Positions 35,420 through 46,480 are shown, counted from the stretch's first letter. The stretch is DNA of 64,000 bases from Tillandsia leiboldiana (GCA_029204045.2 CM055076.1:9025966-9089965); one strand, 5' to 3'. Made by a program: numbers and translations. The notes: generated by a model from the sequence alone, not told the origin.

Positions 35420-35615
35420 TTTATGATGCATACATATATCTATTTGATATCATACAGTTGAGGACATCATATAGCTCAATAATGGTTTTTCATGATGCAT
35501 ATATGTATCTATTTGAGATCATACAGTTGAGGACATCATATATCTCGGTAGTTGTTTTCCATGATGCATACATGTATCTATTTGATATTATACAGTTGAG
35601 GACATTATTGGTACA
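35420..35615 (+). repeat. ~75-bp tandem repeat in element D
   Basis: Nearly three units, each with GATGCATACATNTATCTATT, GATATCATACAGTTGAGGAC and ATCATAT. The last unit is truncated after GTTGAGGACATTATTGG. Confidence 0.8.
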
Positions 35616-35746
35616 CGAGGGTAGTGATACATTCATACATAAACTTTCTATTATTCAGTTGCCATTGGGCATAGTAGAGTACTTTTCTTTCCAGCTATTA
35701 CTGTTATTCTTCTTACCATCTCCTACTTTGCCCTTTCGGTAGACTC

Positions 35747-35805
35747 GGTGGGTAAGTCGGAGGTTCGATGATTTACCCACTGAGGACTGCTTGTTAGTAG
35801 TTCTC
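35747..35805 (+). other. Element D: paired stem-loop module, covarying
   Basis: GTGGGTAA (35748-35755) faces TTTACCCAC (35772-35780), and GAGGACT (35782-35788) faces AGTTCTC (35799-35805) with one G-U pair. Compared with A/F/G the arms differ on both sides, yet still pair. Confidence 0.6.
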
Positions 35806-36570
35806 ACACCCGTTGTTGCTCCTCAGTGATCTCTTCAGGAGCAGTGGTACAGGCAGAGCGCGGCAAGGGAGTCGAGGACTAAATAGAGCTCCACCCCTAT
35901 GGTTCTGATAGAGGTTGCCCTATAGTTTATTTACTTCTTTCAGTCTTTTAAAATATCCAAACAACTGTATATATTTGGTCTGGCTGGAGCCAGCTTTATG
36001 TATTTATGTCAGTCCCAGAGTTGTATTTATTTGGAGTTGTTCATGATGTTGTAGTAGAGTTGTATGTATACTGGAGTTGTATTATAGTCGTTGTAGCGGG
36101 TATGTCTATTGGTGTTGTGTTAGAGATGTATTTGGAGTTACTTTTATTGTATTTGTTGGAGAGTTGGTTGGAGTTGTGTAGTAGTGGTGTACTTGTTATT
36201 TCTTGTGGTAGAGTTATACTTGTCCTTTATATTGGAGTTGATTTCTTGTGTATATTCGTGTTATGTCAAGAGTTGTATTAGTAGAGTTGTTCTTAGACTT
36301 GTAGTATGGTGCTATTTTTGAAGTTGTACATGTTCTTGTTGGAGGCGGCATGGTGGATTATTGCTGGAGTTGTTTGGGGAGTATTCTTTTGTTCATAGAG
36401 GTGTTGTTGATGTTGGAGTTGCTCGTGTTGTTGTTGTGGAGGTTTTATTAGAGAGTTGTTTTTATTTATGTACAGTTAGTCTGTGATTTATTTCCTACTC
36501 TACACCACTTTTTTGTGGTTTTACTCACTCCTATATACTTTATCGGGTAGTTTGAGTTGTTGTATCGCTT

Positions 36571-36598
36571 CGTATACATAAAAAATACTGCGTATACG
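36571..36598 (+). other. Element D: terminal hairpin with changed stem
   Basis: CGTATAC (36571-36577) pairs with GTATACG (36592-36598) over a 14-nt loop, followed by the conserved linker GGCGGATCTGTTG. Stem sequence is unlike A, B, C or F, but the position is the same. Confidence 0.6.
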
Positions 36599-36647
36599 GC
36601 GGATCTGTTGCCGAACTCGGATTCTGATTTACACTCAGGGCGTGACA

Positions 36648-38025
36648 GGAATAAATACATGTATATGCATAGGAGAAAAGGGAAGAAAAGAAATGATACT
36701 TATCTTCCTCTACATTGTTTGTCGAGGCCATCGTTGCATCAACACAAAGCCTCTTCGGGACCTCAGGATTTAAATTTTTAGAAGGCCCTCTCTTTTGGTT
36801 AGTTTGATTGTTCGCTATACCAAGTCCCAACAAATCATGCATTGGCAAAGGTGGATAGACGAGAATGGAATATTGATCATGAGAAGATAAAGCTATCTTA
36901 CCTGCCATACCTTGAGGCTCTGTAGGTAAAGGTTCAGGAATAGGTCTAGTAGATTCTTCTACAAGATCCAGCCTATTTGCATGAAAAGATGGCAATGGTC
37001 TGTTTGCACGAGAAGATGGACCCATCTCATTCTAAAGATCCACAGATAAAAGTCTGGAAATGGGCATATGGATATTAGACTTGCAAGCTTTCTCTGGATT
37101 TAGCTCGTGTTCAACCAAAGAATCAATTCCAGATGAAAAGTAAGGCTCTAACATGGTCCTCCACCAAAGGGCATACAAACGTGTCGGTTTTCCAACACGA
37201 CTTGCTTCTGGAATAAAAAACCTAGTGAAATAATGGACTCTTATAAAGTGCGACCAATATCTTGTCAACACACCAGCTGAAACAGCAATTCTAGCTGTAT
37301 TACCAGTATCCTTAACATAATGCTGGTCAAAACCAAATTGACGTGCAAATCTGTGAGGATTATAAGGCTGTGCATGAAATACGTTTCCTATACGAAGGGG
37401 ATACTCTGACGAATAGACATTAAATACTCCTTGACATCAGGTGGGAACTCCGTCATGTCGGTCAAATTGATTATCTCATGAACCCAACCTTCTTTGGAAA
37501 GAGCGAAGGGAAATGGACGCCAAATGAATTTCTCTTGTTGCCATAGATTCATCCTGGATCTTCGGCATCTTGTTGATGTTTTCTCAAACTATAAGAAGTA
37601 ATCATAGCATCTTTAAATCGCAACATTTCAGGGACTCGTATGTGATTCATCACCTTTGTAACTTCGACATCGAATTTTGTGCGAATACAAGTCCCTCGAA
37701 AGTGAGAATGGACCCATGTTGTAAAAAAATGGATAGGAAAACAACAAGTAGAATTTGAAGGCCCTCGTGGATCAGATGCCATTTGACCCAAAGCCACTTG
37801 AATTGAGCATAAAACATCATGAGCTAGAGTGATTTTGGTACCCCCACTTAGTTTGGAGGCCAAAGTAAAAACTTCTGGGCGAATCGTATTTCTCCGACCT
37901 GATGGCATAATAAACTTACAAAGCCATAATGATAAGAACGCGACCCTATAACCATCATTACTAATCAGACGTGATTTGAGCTTGAAGGAAGATGCAATAT
38001 TACGTACCTCGATACCAATAATCAA
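36648..38025 (-). pseudogene. Antisense PMD gene: middle exons (plant mobile domain, C-terminal half)
   Basis: The minus strand from 38025 encodes GYRVAFLSLWLCKFIMPSGR, a core motif of the aminotransferase-like plant mobile domain. It continues through AQPYNPHRFARQFGFDQ (about 37365) and the domain's tail WSHFIRVHYFTRFF (about 37240). A Pro-rich segment follows at 37025-36760. Frame breaks are present at about 37549 and 37032. Element D interrupts the gene at 36647, possibly in an intron. The domain occurs both in plant genes (MAIN/MAIL type) and inside transposons. Placement in antisense behind Tat pol favours the transposon form. Confidence 0.7.
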
Positions 38026-38366
38026 TCCAATGATTGTAATACACTGGACCTCCCTTGTTTTTTATGGTAAGCCACTCATATACCATGAGCAATGAAGTGA
38101 GACTAGTATTATATGCATCAAGATCATAGTTCCTTGGTACAAATTCTTCATACATATCTCCAAGAATGGGAATACCTCCCAATACTCTAATGTCCCAAAG
38201 AGAAATACCGATCTCACCATAAGGAAAATGAAAAGTATTAGTCGCAGGACACCAAGCCTTTACTAAACCCTTGAATATTCTTGAGTCTAGCTCATATCTG
38301 CCACTAAAAGCAGTAATTCCTCCCAAGATATCGGCAGAACACAATATACCCCTGAATCAACGAATT
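38000..38366 (-). pseudogene. Antisense PMD gene: plant mobile domain, N-terminal half
   Basis: The minus strand reads LVKAWCPATNTFHFPYGEIG and ISLWDIRVLGGIPILGDMYE, the strongest plant-mobile-domain signature in the window (relatives read RWRPETHTFHLPCGE and LLGLPIDG). A frame change near 38010-38025 separates it from the next segment. Copia-2 is inserted directly upstream (TSD atatc 38367-38371 and 43104-43108), and the reading frame continues on its far side at 43109. Confidence 0.75.
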
Positions 38367-38371
38367 ATATC

Positions 38372-38735
38372 TGTTAGAGATAATGCTAATTAGTTAGAAT
38401 TAGATTATCTAAGATATTTGGTTGTTTAAATTTTGATAAAGATAAATCTAATTAGTTAGGATATCTAATTGGAATAGGATTTTGTGTAATAATCTATAAA
38501 TAGATAGGTCGGGCTATTATGATTGTTAATGAACCGGAGTCGCCTTAATTAATTAGTGAGACCAAAGAAAGACGTGTGGGCATGAAGTTATTTTTTCAAT
38601 AAAGGCAAGTTTAGTTTGCTTCCACCAAAACGTACCAGATTCTTTATCTCTTCTCTTTTTCATTCTATTTTTGTGGTGATTCCTATATACCATAACAAGT
38701 ATATAGAAAATATTTGGAGGCCCATCACCGTAACA
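38372..38735 (+). repeat. Copia-2 5' LTR (364 bp)
   Basis: It begins TGTTAGAGATAATGC and ends CACCGTAACA. A TATA-like CTATAAATAG lies near 38491-38500. It differs from the 3' LTR at four sites only (three substitutions and a missing G). Confidence 0.95.
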
Positions 38736-38737
38736 AG

Positions 38738-38749
38738 TGGTATCAGAGC
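38738..38749 (+). other. Copia-2 primer-binding site (initiator tRNA-Met)
   Basis: TGGTATCAGAGC, two bases after the 5' LTR; the standard plant copia minus-strand priming site. Confidence 0.93.
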
Positions 38750-38775
38750 CTTGTTTTCAAGAGAAGAAGATACCG

Positions 38776-41700
38776 ATGGCATTTAACAGTGCCAATGGAG
38801 TTGCACAAGGATTCCCAATATTCAAAGGAGACAATTATGATTTTTGGTGCGTGAAGATGCGGACGTTGCTGCGATCCCAAGATCTATGAGATTTTGTTGA
38901 AAAGGGATGTAAGGAAGAAACGGGAGAGAATTTGAAAAAAGATGCGAAGGCGCTTTTCTTTATTCAACAATCTATTGACGACTCAATATTTTCCCACATT
39001 GCCGGCGCTACCCGATCGAAAGAAGCATGGGATATATTACAAAAGGAATACCAAGGTAACGAAAAGGTACTCAGAATTAAAATTCAAACTTTAAAAAGAA
39101 AATTTGAGACTTCATTTATGGAAGAAAAAGAAAATATTCATACCTTTTATTCTAGAGTTATGAAATTAGTTATCTTGATGCGTACCTATGGTGAACAAAT
39201 TTCTGATCAAACAGTAGTTGAAAAAATGTTAAGAAGTTTGACGAAAAAATACGGTGATGTAGTTTCTGCTATAGAAGAAGCAAAAGATTTATCTAAATTG
39301 TCTTGTAGCGAACTTCTTGGTTCTCTCTTAGCACATGAGGAACGAAAACATAGAACAGAAAATTTTTCTGAGCATGCTTTTCAAAGCGAATCGAAAGGCA
39401 ATGAAAAAGATAAAGCATATACTTCTAATCGCCAAGCTTCAGCATCTGGAGACCATGGTAGAGGTCGTGGTCGTGGCCGTGGTAGAGGTCGCGGCGGTAG
39501 ATCGGGTGGATACAATAACAGAAACGGTGAAGGATCAAGTAATCAAAATCAGAGAACCTACAGAGGTAATGATCAGCCCCATAATTATAAAAATATTCAA
39601 TGTTATTATTGTAAGAAATTTGGCCATATCGAGCGATTTTGTCGATTGAAACAACAAAACGCTAATTTTGCTCAAGGAAATAATGAAAACGATAATGTAC
39701 TTTTTGCATGTCGTTCATCAGAAAAAGCTGCTAACAGTATTTGGCATGTCGATAGTGGTTGTAGCAGTCACATGACAGGAAAAGAAGAGAACTTTATTAA
39801 TTTGGATAAATCTGTTAAAGGCCGAGTGACGATGGGTGATGGCTATGTTCAGGACGTGCATGGAAGAGGTACAATTGAGGCAAATATTTCAGGAATTCAA
39901 AAAATAAATAATGTTTTATATGTTCCTGGTTTGAATTCCAATCTTTTTAGTGTGGGCCAATTTTTGAAAGAAGGTTATTCGCTTATTTTTGAAGATTCTA
40001 GGTGCACTATTTATAAAGATAAATATAAAAGGGATTTATTTTTTGAAGTTCCGATGACAGAAAATAAAGTTTTTCCTGTTCATGTTGCAATGAAAGTAGT
40101 GCTAGATGATGATTGGTTATGGCACTATAGATATGGTCATTTGAGTTTTAAGGGGCTTGATTTATTACATAAAAAGAATATGGTTGATGGTTTGCCTTTG
40201 GTGCATAATAATGGTTCTGTATGTGAAAGTTGTGTGTTAGGAAAGCAACACAGAGACTCTTTTCCAAGAAACAGCAATTGGAGAGCCAAAGAACCACTAG
40301 AATTGATACATGCTGATGTTTGTGGGCCGATGCAGACACCGTCGCTCAGCAGCAATTATTATTTTGTGGTTTTCATGGATGACTACAGTCGGATGACTTG
40401 GATTTATTTTATTAAAAATAAATCCGATGCTTTTGATGTTTTTCGAAAATTTAAAAACTTGGTCGAAAACGAATCCGGTTATTATATTAAGACTCTCCGT
40501 ACAGATCGAGGGGGAGAATTTATTTCTAATAAATTTGAAAATTTTTGTGAATCAAATGGTATTCGCAGGCAGTTGACAACCAGTTACACGCCTCAGCAGA
40601 ATGGCGTTGCTGAGCGCAAAAATCGAAGTTTGGTAGAGATGGCAAAAAGTATGATGAAAGTGAAAGGACTTCCAAATAAATTCTGGGCAGAAGCGGTATC
40701 TACTGCAGCATACATTCTTAATAAAAGCCCAACTTTGGCGCTGGATAATATTACACCTTATGAAGCATGGATAGGTTGGAAACCGAAGGTAAAGCATTTT
40801 AAAATTTTTGGATCGATTTCTTTTGTTCATATTCCATCACAAAATAGGAAAAAATTGGATAATAATAGTAGCAAGTGTATTTTTGTGGGCTATAGCGAAA
40901 GAAGTAAAGCCTATCGATTTTATAATCCTGTTACTAACTCCTTAATTATAAGTCGTGATGCTATATTTGATGAACAAAAAGGTTGGGATTGGAGTGCAAA
41001 AGTAAAGGATAATCCACTTTCGATGTTAGGAGATGAAACTACTATTGAGAATAAGAACAATGGTGAAAATATTATAAGTACTGAAACAACACCACATGCT
41101 TCACCACGAATTTCTCCAGGAACTTCGCCTGAGACAACACCGAGAAAGGTAAAATTGCTTAGTGAAATATATGAGCAGTGCATGTACACACAATGTGGAG
41201 AACCACAAACTTTCGAGGAAGCGGCAAAATCTGATGATTGGTGTAAAGCTATGAATGAAGAAATTGCAGCGCTAGAGAAAAATAATACATGGGAGCTTGT
41301 TGAACCATCCACAGAAAAAGAAGTTATCGGGCTGAAATGGATATACAAGACAAAATATAAACCAGATGGATCGATCCAGAAATTAAAAGCACGTTTAGTT
41401 GCAAAAGGTTACTTACAGCAAGCAGGTATTGATTTTAATGAAACCTTTGCACCCGTAGCTAGATTTGATACTATCCGAACTGTTTTGGCTTTGTCTGCAC
41501 AAAATAAATGGAAAGTTTTTCAATTTGATGTTAAATCAGCTTTTCTTAATGGATTTTTGGATGAAGAAGTTTTTGTTGAGCAGCCGCAGGGCTACAAAAT
41601 TAAAGGACAAGAAGATAAAGTCTACAGACTACGAAAGGCGTTATATGGATTAAAACAGGCACCAAGAGCCTGGTATAGTCGGATCGATTCGCACTTTATT

Positions 41701-42744
41701 CAAAATGAATTTTCTAGAAGTGAAAGTGAACCCACACTTTATATCAAATCTCGAGGTATGGTGATTTTGATTGTTTGCCTTTATGTTGATGACTTGATTT
41801 ACACTGGAAACAGTACAGATTTGATCAATGATTTTAAGAAAAATATGATGATTGAATTTGAGATGACTGATCTTGGCCCCATGAGTTATTTTTTGGGTTT
41901 AGAGGTAAAACAAGAAGATAATGAAATTTTTATCTGTCAGAAAAAATATCTTGATGATTTACTTGAGAAGTTTAATATGAAAAATTGCAATCCTGTGCAA
42001 AATCCAATGGGTACGAATATGAAGCTATCATTGGATGATGGAGAAGAAAAAATTGATTCGAGCTTGTACAGAAGTCTGATTGGGAGTTTACTCTATATTG
42101 GTAACAATAGACCGGATATTATATATGCGACATCTTTGTTATCGAGATTTATGCAAAGCCCAAGTAAAATTCATTGGGGAGCGGCGAAAAGGATATTGAG
42201 ATACTTGAAAGGAACAAGAGACCACGGACTGTGGTATACTAACACTAACGATTTTTATTTTTTTGGTTGTTCTGATAGTGATTGGGCAGGTTCGGTAGAT
42301 GATCGACGAAGCACGAGCGGGTTCGTCTTCAATTTTGGTGCAGGAGCAATATGTTGGTCTTCCAAAAAACAGCAGTCGACGGCTCTATCATCTTCTGAAG
42401 CCGAATACATAGCGGTTACGACTGCTACATGTCAAGCAATCTGGATGCGGCGAATTTTAACAGATTTGAAGTACGAGCAAAAAGATCCAACTGTAATTTA
42501 TTGCGATAATCAATCGACTATCGCAATTGCGAAAAATCCAGTTCATCACAGCCGAACCAAACACATCGAACTGCGACATCATTTTATTCGTGAACAGATC
42601 GCTAACGGTCAAGTCGAGTTGATACACTGCTCTACCGAAGAACAGATGGCCGATATTTTTATAAAGCCGCTACCATTGGAAAAATTCATATTTTGCCGAG
42701 AGAAGATCGGTGTGAAGAACATTAGCATTATGGGGGAGTGTTAG
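38776..42744 (+). pseudogene. Copia-2 gag-pol polyprotein, one nonsense codon
   Basis: From the ATG at 38776 the frame holds to the TAG at 42742-42744 (1322 codons), broken only by a TGA at codon 38 (38887-38889), where relatives have Trp. Domains in order: gag (FPIFKGDNYDFW..., UBN2-like helical domain to about 39350), an RG-rich tract (GRGRGRGRGRGRGG, about 39456), zinc knuckle CYYCKKFGHIERFC (39601-39642), protease DSG (about 39751), integrase HHCC (40120-40250) and D, D, E (HADVCGP about 40312, RTDRGGE about 40502, GVAERKN about 40607), RT with LYVDDLIYTG (about 41779), and RNase H SDSDWAGSVDD (about 42274). All catalytic residues are present. A downstream Met at 38932 could allow a shortened product. 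Confidence 0.93.
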
Positions 42745-43103
42745 AGATAATGCTAATTAGTTAGAATTAGATTATCTAAGATATTTGGTTGTTTAAATTT
42801 TGATAAAGATAAATCTAATTAGTTAGGATATCTAATTGGAATAGGATTTTGTATAATAATCTATAAATAGATAGGTCGGGCTATTATGATTGTTAATGAA
42901 GCCGGAGTCGCCTTAATTAATTAGTGAGGCCAAAGAAAGACGTGTGGGCATGAAGTTATTTTTTCAATAAAGGCAAGTTTAGTTTGCTTCCACCAAAACA
43001 TACCAGATTCTTTATCTCTTCTCTTTTTCATTCTATTTTTGTGGTGATTCCTATATACCATAACAAGTATATAGAAAATATTTGGAGGCCCATCACCGTA
43101 ACA
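42739..43103 (+). repeat. Copia-2 3' LTR (365 bp)
   Basis: Partner of 38372-38735. Preceded by the GGGGGAG purine run and followed by the TSD atatc. Confidence 0.95.
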
Positions 43104-43108
43104 ATATC

Positions 43109-43451
43109 ATCCTTCCACTGTATAAGGCCGTCCAGGATGGTTCCATCTCCCAAAGCTCTAAGGCTTCGCCACTAGGGCGACCTTGTAAGATAGAGAGACC
43201 TAAATAATGCATATCCTCCACCCCACTCGTACTCTCCACGGGTTCTAGTAAAATAGCAGTATCTGATTCGGCGTCAGTAAAATACCCTTGGGAAAAATTT
43301 GCCATCACAAAAGGACGCATGACTACCCACCGGTTTACTGGAATTCCTTCGTAGAAGATTTCCGGAGCACAGTCAATAAGTGAGCGTGTGTGAAGCGTAG
43401 GAGCTCGTGCATCAGCATAAAACTCCCGAACATCCATCCTAAAAAAAAAAA
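43109..43451 (-). pseudogene. Antisense PMD gene: first coding exon
   Basis: The minus strand reads MDVREFYADARAPTLHTRSL from about 43437 and stays open to the Copia-2 border. A T-rich tract ending TTTTAG|GATGG lies just upstream on the minus strand, so this may be an exon behind a splice acceptor rather than the true start. It joins 38366 after removal of Copia-2. No upstream exon or promoter is recognised in the A-rich sequence to its right. Confidence 0.6.
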
Positions 43452-43537
43452 AAAAAGACGTCACCCAAAGAGCGTTAAAAAAGAAAAAAAAAAAAAGGGC
43501 GGAGAGTTTGAAAAAAAAAAATAGACGTCAAGCAAAG

Positions 43538-43568
<31 letters not shown>

Positions 43569-44427
43569 GTGCACGTGAAGAGAGTTCATGCAAAAAAAGA
43601 GCCCATGCAAAAAAAAAAAAAAAAGGAAAAGAAAAAGAAAAAGAGGTGCACTTTTTTCTGCTTTCATAAACACTCGCAACAAAAGATGGGGGACAATTTG
43701 TTCAGATCAAAATAATAACAAAAGAGCTTGTATATAAAAAGATAAAAAAATATACAAATTAGAATAGTAAGAATAGTCTCTTTGGAAATAAATAAAAGAA
43801 GAGAAGGAAATAAGATAAAAAAAAATAAAAAAAATCCAAAAGAAATAAAAGGAAAGAAATAAAGAAAAAGGGAAATGAGATATAGGAAAAAAAAAAAAAA
43901 AAAAAAAAAAGGAAAGAAGAAAATTTGATGTGGAGGTTGCCTTTTTGCAAAATGGAATAAAAAAAAAAGGAAAAAAATGGAGGATATGATTGAATTGTGA
44001 AGTTACTATCTTTTAAACAAAATTTTAAATAATTTTTTTTAAAAAAATTGAGACTCCTATGAATTGAAGATAATGAAAAAAGCTTGGGGGGGAAGCTAGA
44101 AAAAAATATCGGTGAGTTAAAAGAAGAAGAAAAAAAAACTTCACAAAGAGTTTTTTTTTTCTCCCTCTCTCTGGCGTGCAATAAGGGTTTCCTCTTTTCC
44201 ATCCACGAGGCAGCACCAAGCAAAGGCAATGCTTGGTGCACCTTGATTTGTCCCAGCAAGCAAAACAGAAAAAGGAAAGAAAGAAGAAAAGGTGGCTTCG
44301 GGCTTTTGTTCTTCAACAACAAAAACATGACGGTAAAAATAATGGAGGCGACTCGACTTCCACGACAGTAAAGAGATGATGCATACATGCATGCAAATGA
44401 TAAAAAATACGATCTCTTGTCTGTTTG
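43452..44427. repeat. A-rich low-complexity region of the gypsy 3' part
   Basis: Long poly-A and GAAA/AAAG-rich tracts dominate 43441-44090 and 44110-44160. Open frames on the minus strand here are Phe/Ser/Leu-rich translations of poly-T and are not genes. 44160-44427 is more mixed in composition but I recognise nothing in it. Confidence 0.75.
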
Positions 44428-45447
44428 ACTGAGCGGCCATCTTAGTGATAGGCTCGAAACGATCAAATACGACTTTAGATTTTTTTTTTTTTTATCGCGC
44501 ACATGTATAGTTAATCTTCGTACCGAGCGGCCATCTTCGTGATAGGCTCGACACGGTTGAAATATGACGATTCAAACCAAACCGTTCTTTTTTGTGCGAT
44601 CGAGCGGCCATCTTCGTGACAAGCTCGACACGATCAAACCCGATTTTAGATTACCATTGTTTACCAAGCGGTCATCTTCGTGATAGGCTCGACAAGGTCG
44701 AAACATGGCGATTCAAACCAAACCGTCCTTTTGGTGTGATCGAGCAGTCATCTTCATGATAGACCCGACACGATCAAACCTACCCAAAAAAATAAAAATA
44801 ATAAAAATAAAAATAAAAATTACAAAAATAAACTGCCATCTTTGTGATAGGCAACGATCGAGCTAATCGCTATCTTCGTGATAGGCACGGCTCGACTCGA
44901 TCAAACCGCCATCTTCGTGATAGGCACCGATCGAGCCAACCGACATCTTCGTGATAGGCACGGCTCGACTCGATCAAATCGCCATCCTCGTGATAGGCAC
45001 CGATCGAGCCAACCGCCATCTTCGTGATAGGTACGGCTCGACTCGATCAAACCGCCATCTTCGTGATATGCATCGATCGAGCCAATCGCCATCTTCCTGA
45101 TAGGCACGGCTCGACTCGATCAAATCGCCATCCTGGTGATAGGCACCGATCAAGCCAACCGCCATCTTCGTGATAGGCACGACTCGACTCGATCACATCT
45201 ACATCTTTGTGATAGGCACCGATCGAGCCAACCGCCATCTTTATGATAGGCACGGCTCGACTCGATTAAACCGCCATCTTCGTGATAAGCACCGGTCGAG
45301 CCAACCGCCATCTTCGTGATAGGCACGGCTCGACTCGAACAAACTGCCATCTTCGTGATAGGCACTGGTCGAGCCAATCGCCATCTTCGTGATAAGCACG
45401 ACTTGACTCGATCCAACCGCCATCTTCGTGATAGACACGGCTCGACT
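44428..45447. repeat. Two-tier tandem array: diverged ~75-bp units, then homogeneous 73-bp units
   Basis: The right part (about 44858-45447) holds eight 73-bp units. CACGGCTCGACTCGATC recurs every 73 bp from 44887. Each unit has two copies of GCCATCTTCGTGATAGGC, so it is a dimer of a 36-37-bp monomer. The left part (44428-44780) has about five longer, older units with the same GCCATCTTCGTGATAGGC core and CAAACCAAACCGT in alternate units. The 73-bp period is not a multiple of three, so repeated frames on the minus strand are artefacts. Confidence 0.93.
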
Positions 45448-46047
45448 TAATTCGATTTAAATCGGATTGCCAACTGAACCCAATATGGACATGATTTAAA
45501 ATGAATTCAATAGAGATAAACAGTAAACCAAACCATAAAGGATTCAAACTGAACCATATGTGGTTCTAGCTAAATCAAATTAAACGACAAACTGGTTTGA
45601 CTTAAATTGAACCTAAGCAGTTTGATCGAAACAGAGTTATAAAGGATTTAACTTGAGCAAGCCGGTCCAACCCAAACTAAACTACATAAGGTTCAACCCA
45701 AACTAAATCATATGGCAAGATTCGGACCGAACTTCAGGGACGAATCAGATCAAGAAAACTAATTCCACTAGAATTGAAGCCTACCAACTGTTCTAACCGA
45801 GCAGATTTCAACATAACCAGCTAAGTCAACTTCCTTGACCCATAAGCCAGATTCAACTTGACCACCAAGTCATTAAAACTGAGCACATCAAAATCAAATT
45901 CAAATTAAATTTGACCACTAAGTCTTTAAACTAAGAAAGTTAAAATCAAACTTATTTTAATTTGACCATCAAGTCTTCAAACTGAACAAATTAATTCCGA
46001 TTGACCGCCAAGTCCAGGAACTAAGCATTTTAATTTTACTTATGTAC
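45448..46047 (+). other. Gypsy 3' region, AT-rich, with ~60-bp imperfect repeats
   Basis: No gene. From about 45855 to 46025 the phrase TTGACCACCAAGTC recurs about four times at roughly 60-bp spacing, with TCAAAATCAAA-type filler. Earlier parts contain repeated AACTAAA/GAACC phrases. Confidence 0.6.
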
Positions 46048-46057
46048 AGTGGGGGTA
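46048..46057 (+). other. Candidate gypsy polypurine tract / start of 3' LTR
   Basis: AGTGGGGGTA is followed by TGCCCCCGC. This would suit a purine tract followed by an LTR starting TG, but it is also a palindrome (GGGGG TATG CCCCC), and no matching 5' LTR is in the window. Confidence 0.35.
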
Positions 46058-46480
46058 TGCCCCCGCTTAAGTCATGTACACAGTAAATTATATTAATAAA
46101 TTTTATCCATTCACGCTTTGGTCCTTTTCATATCAGCACTTATTTTTGGTCTCTTAATCGAAGGTCCCTTAACACTGCAAGTGTGGAGTAATTAATAGCA
46201 GATTCTTGAGTCTGCTAGAAGCCATGAGCCTACAAACCTGATTTCAAATAAAAAAAAATTAAACAAACTCAATTTGTATCATGAATGATCATTCATCACG
46301 GGCCGGTTCATTCATGGCGGTAGACAGTGATTTTTCGAAGTAGTCAGGCTTCTGTTTAGAGCTAATTCATACATTTTACATGTGGGCATGGAGCCTATGA
46401 GATGCTGAAGGTGGTCCACATGACTTCACAACGACAGTGCACTGAATTCATTTGACAATCTCACCAAACACCGATGTCGC
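46058..46480 (+). other. Possible gypsy 3' LTR remnant, unassigned
   Basis: Moderately AT-rich. No coding potential and no end motif found. Placement between the purine tract and the Sirevirus fragment is the only reason for the suggestion. Confidence 0.25.

Larger units (their letters stand above)
32877..36647 (+). mobile_element. Element D, inserted in the antisense PMD gene
   Basis: The right end CAGGGCGTGACA at 36647 is followed by ggaat (36648-36652). The left end is placed at 32877 (CGTGATGAG, compare TGTGATGAT in A read in reverse) with gggat before it, one mismatch in the TSD. The orientation is opposite to A-C. GC-rich U3 at 33060-33230, a degraded TATA-like TGTAAAAG near 33307, a 75-bp tandem repeat at 35420-35615, GAGTTGTA-rich sequence at 36010-36450, and stem-loops at 35747-35805 and 36571-36598. 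No convincing coding sequence in 3.8 kb. Confidence 0.72.
38372..43103 (+). mobile_element. Copia-2: young, nearly intact Ty1/copia retrotransposon (4732 bp)
   Basis: LTRs of 364 bp (38372-38735) and 365 bp (42739-43103) differ by three substitutions and one single-base indel. TSD atatc at 38367-38371 and 43104-43108. Primer-binding site TGGTATCAGAGC at 38738-38749, polypurine tract ATTATGGGGGAG just before 42739. It has a single gag-pol frame. It sits in the plant-mobile-domain exon of the antisense gene, so it inserted after that gene was in place. Lineage within copia is not decided. Confidence 0.95.
1..46057 (+). mobile_element. Ty3/gypsy LTR retrotransposon, Tat lineage, degenerate and heavily interrupted
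   Basis: Domains occur in the order gag, zinc knuckle, aspartic protease, reverse transcriptase, RNase H, a second archaeal-type RNase H, and integrase. They are followed by a tandem array, an antisense gene and a second tandem array before a candidate polypurine tract. The dual RNase H and the long 3' non-coding region with tandem repeats and an antisense extra gene are known features of the Tat lineage. The left end lies outside the window, so no 5' LTR or primer-binding site is seen. Elements A and D and Copia-2 interrupt it directly. Many in-frame stops show it is dead. The right end is inferred only from a purine tract. Confidence 0.82.

Noticed and set aside
38738..38749. tRNA gene near TGGTATCAGAGC
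   Set aside because: Only the 12-nt primer-binding complement is present, with no A/B boxes or cloverleaf.
43461..44502. Phe/Leu/Ser-rich minus-strand frames
   Set aside because: They translate poly-T and (TTTC)n tracts. Low complexity without conserved residues.
44428..45447. CRISPR array
   Set aside because: Regular spacing, but spacers are not unique and the setting is a plant retrotransposon.
44901..45547. Repeated 68-codon frames on the minus strand (PITKMAV-like phrases)
   Set aside because: They are the translation of the 73-bp tandem array. Because 73 is not divisible by three the frame rotates from unit to unit, so it is not a repeat protein.
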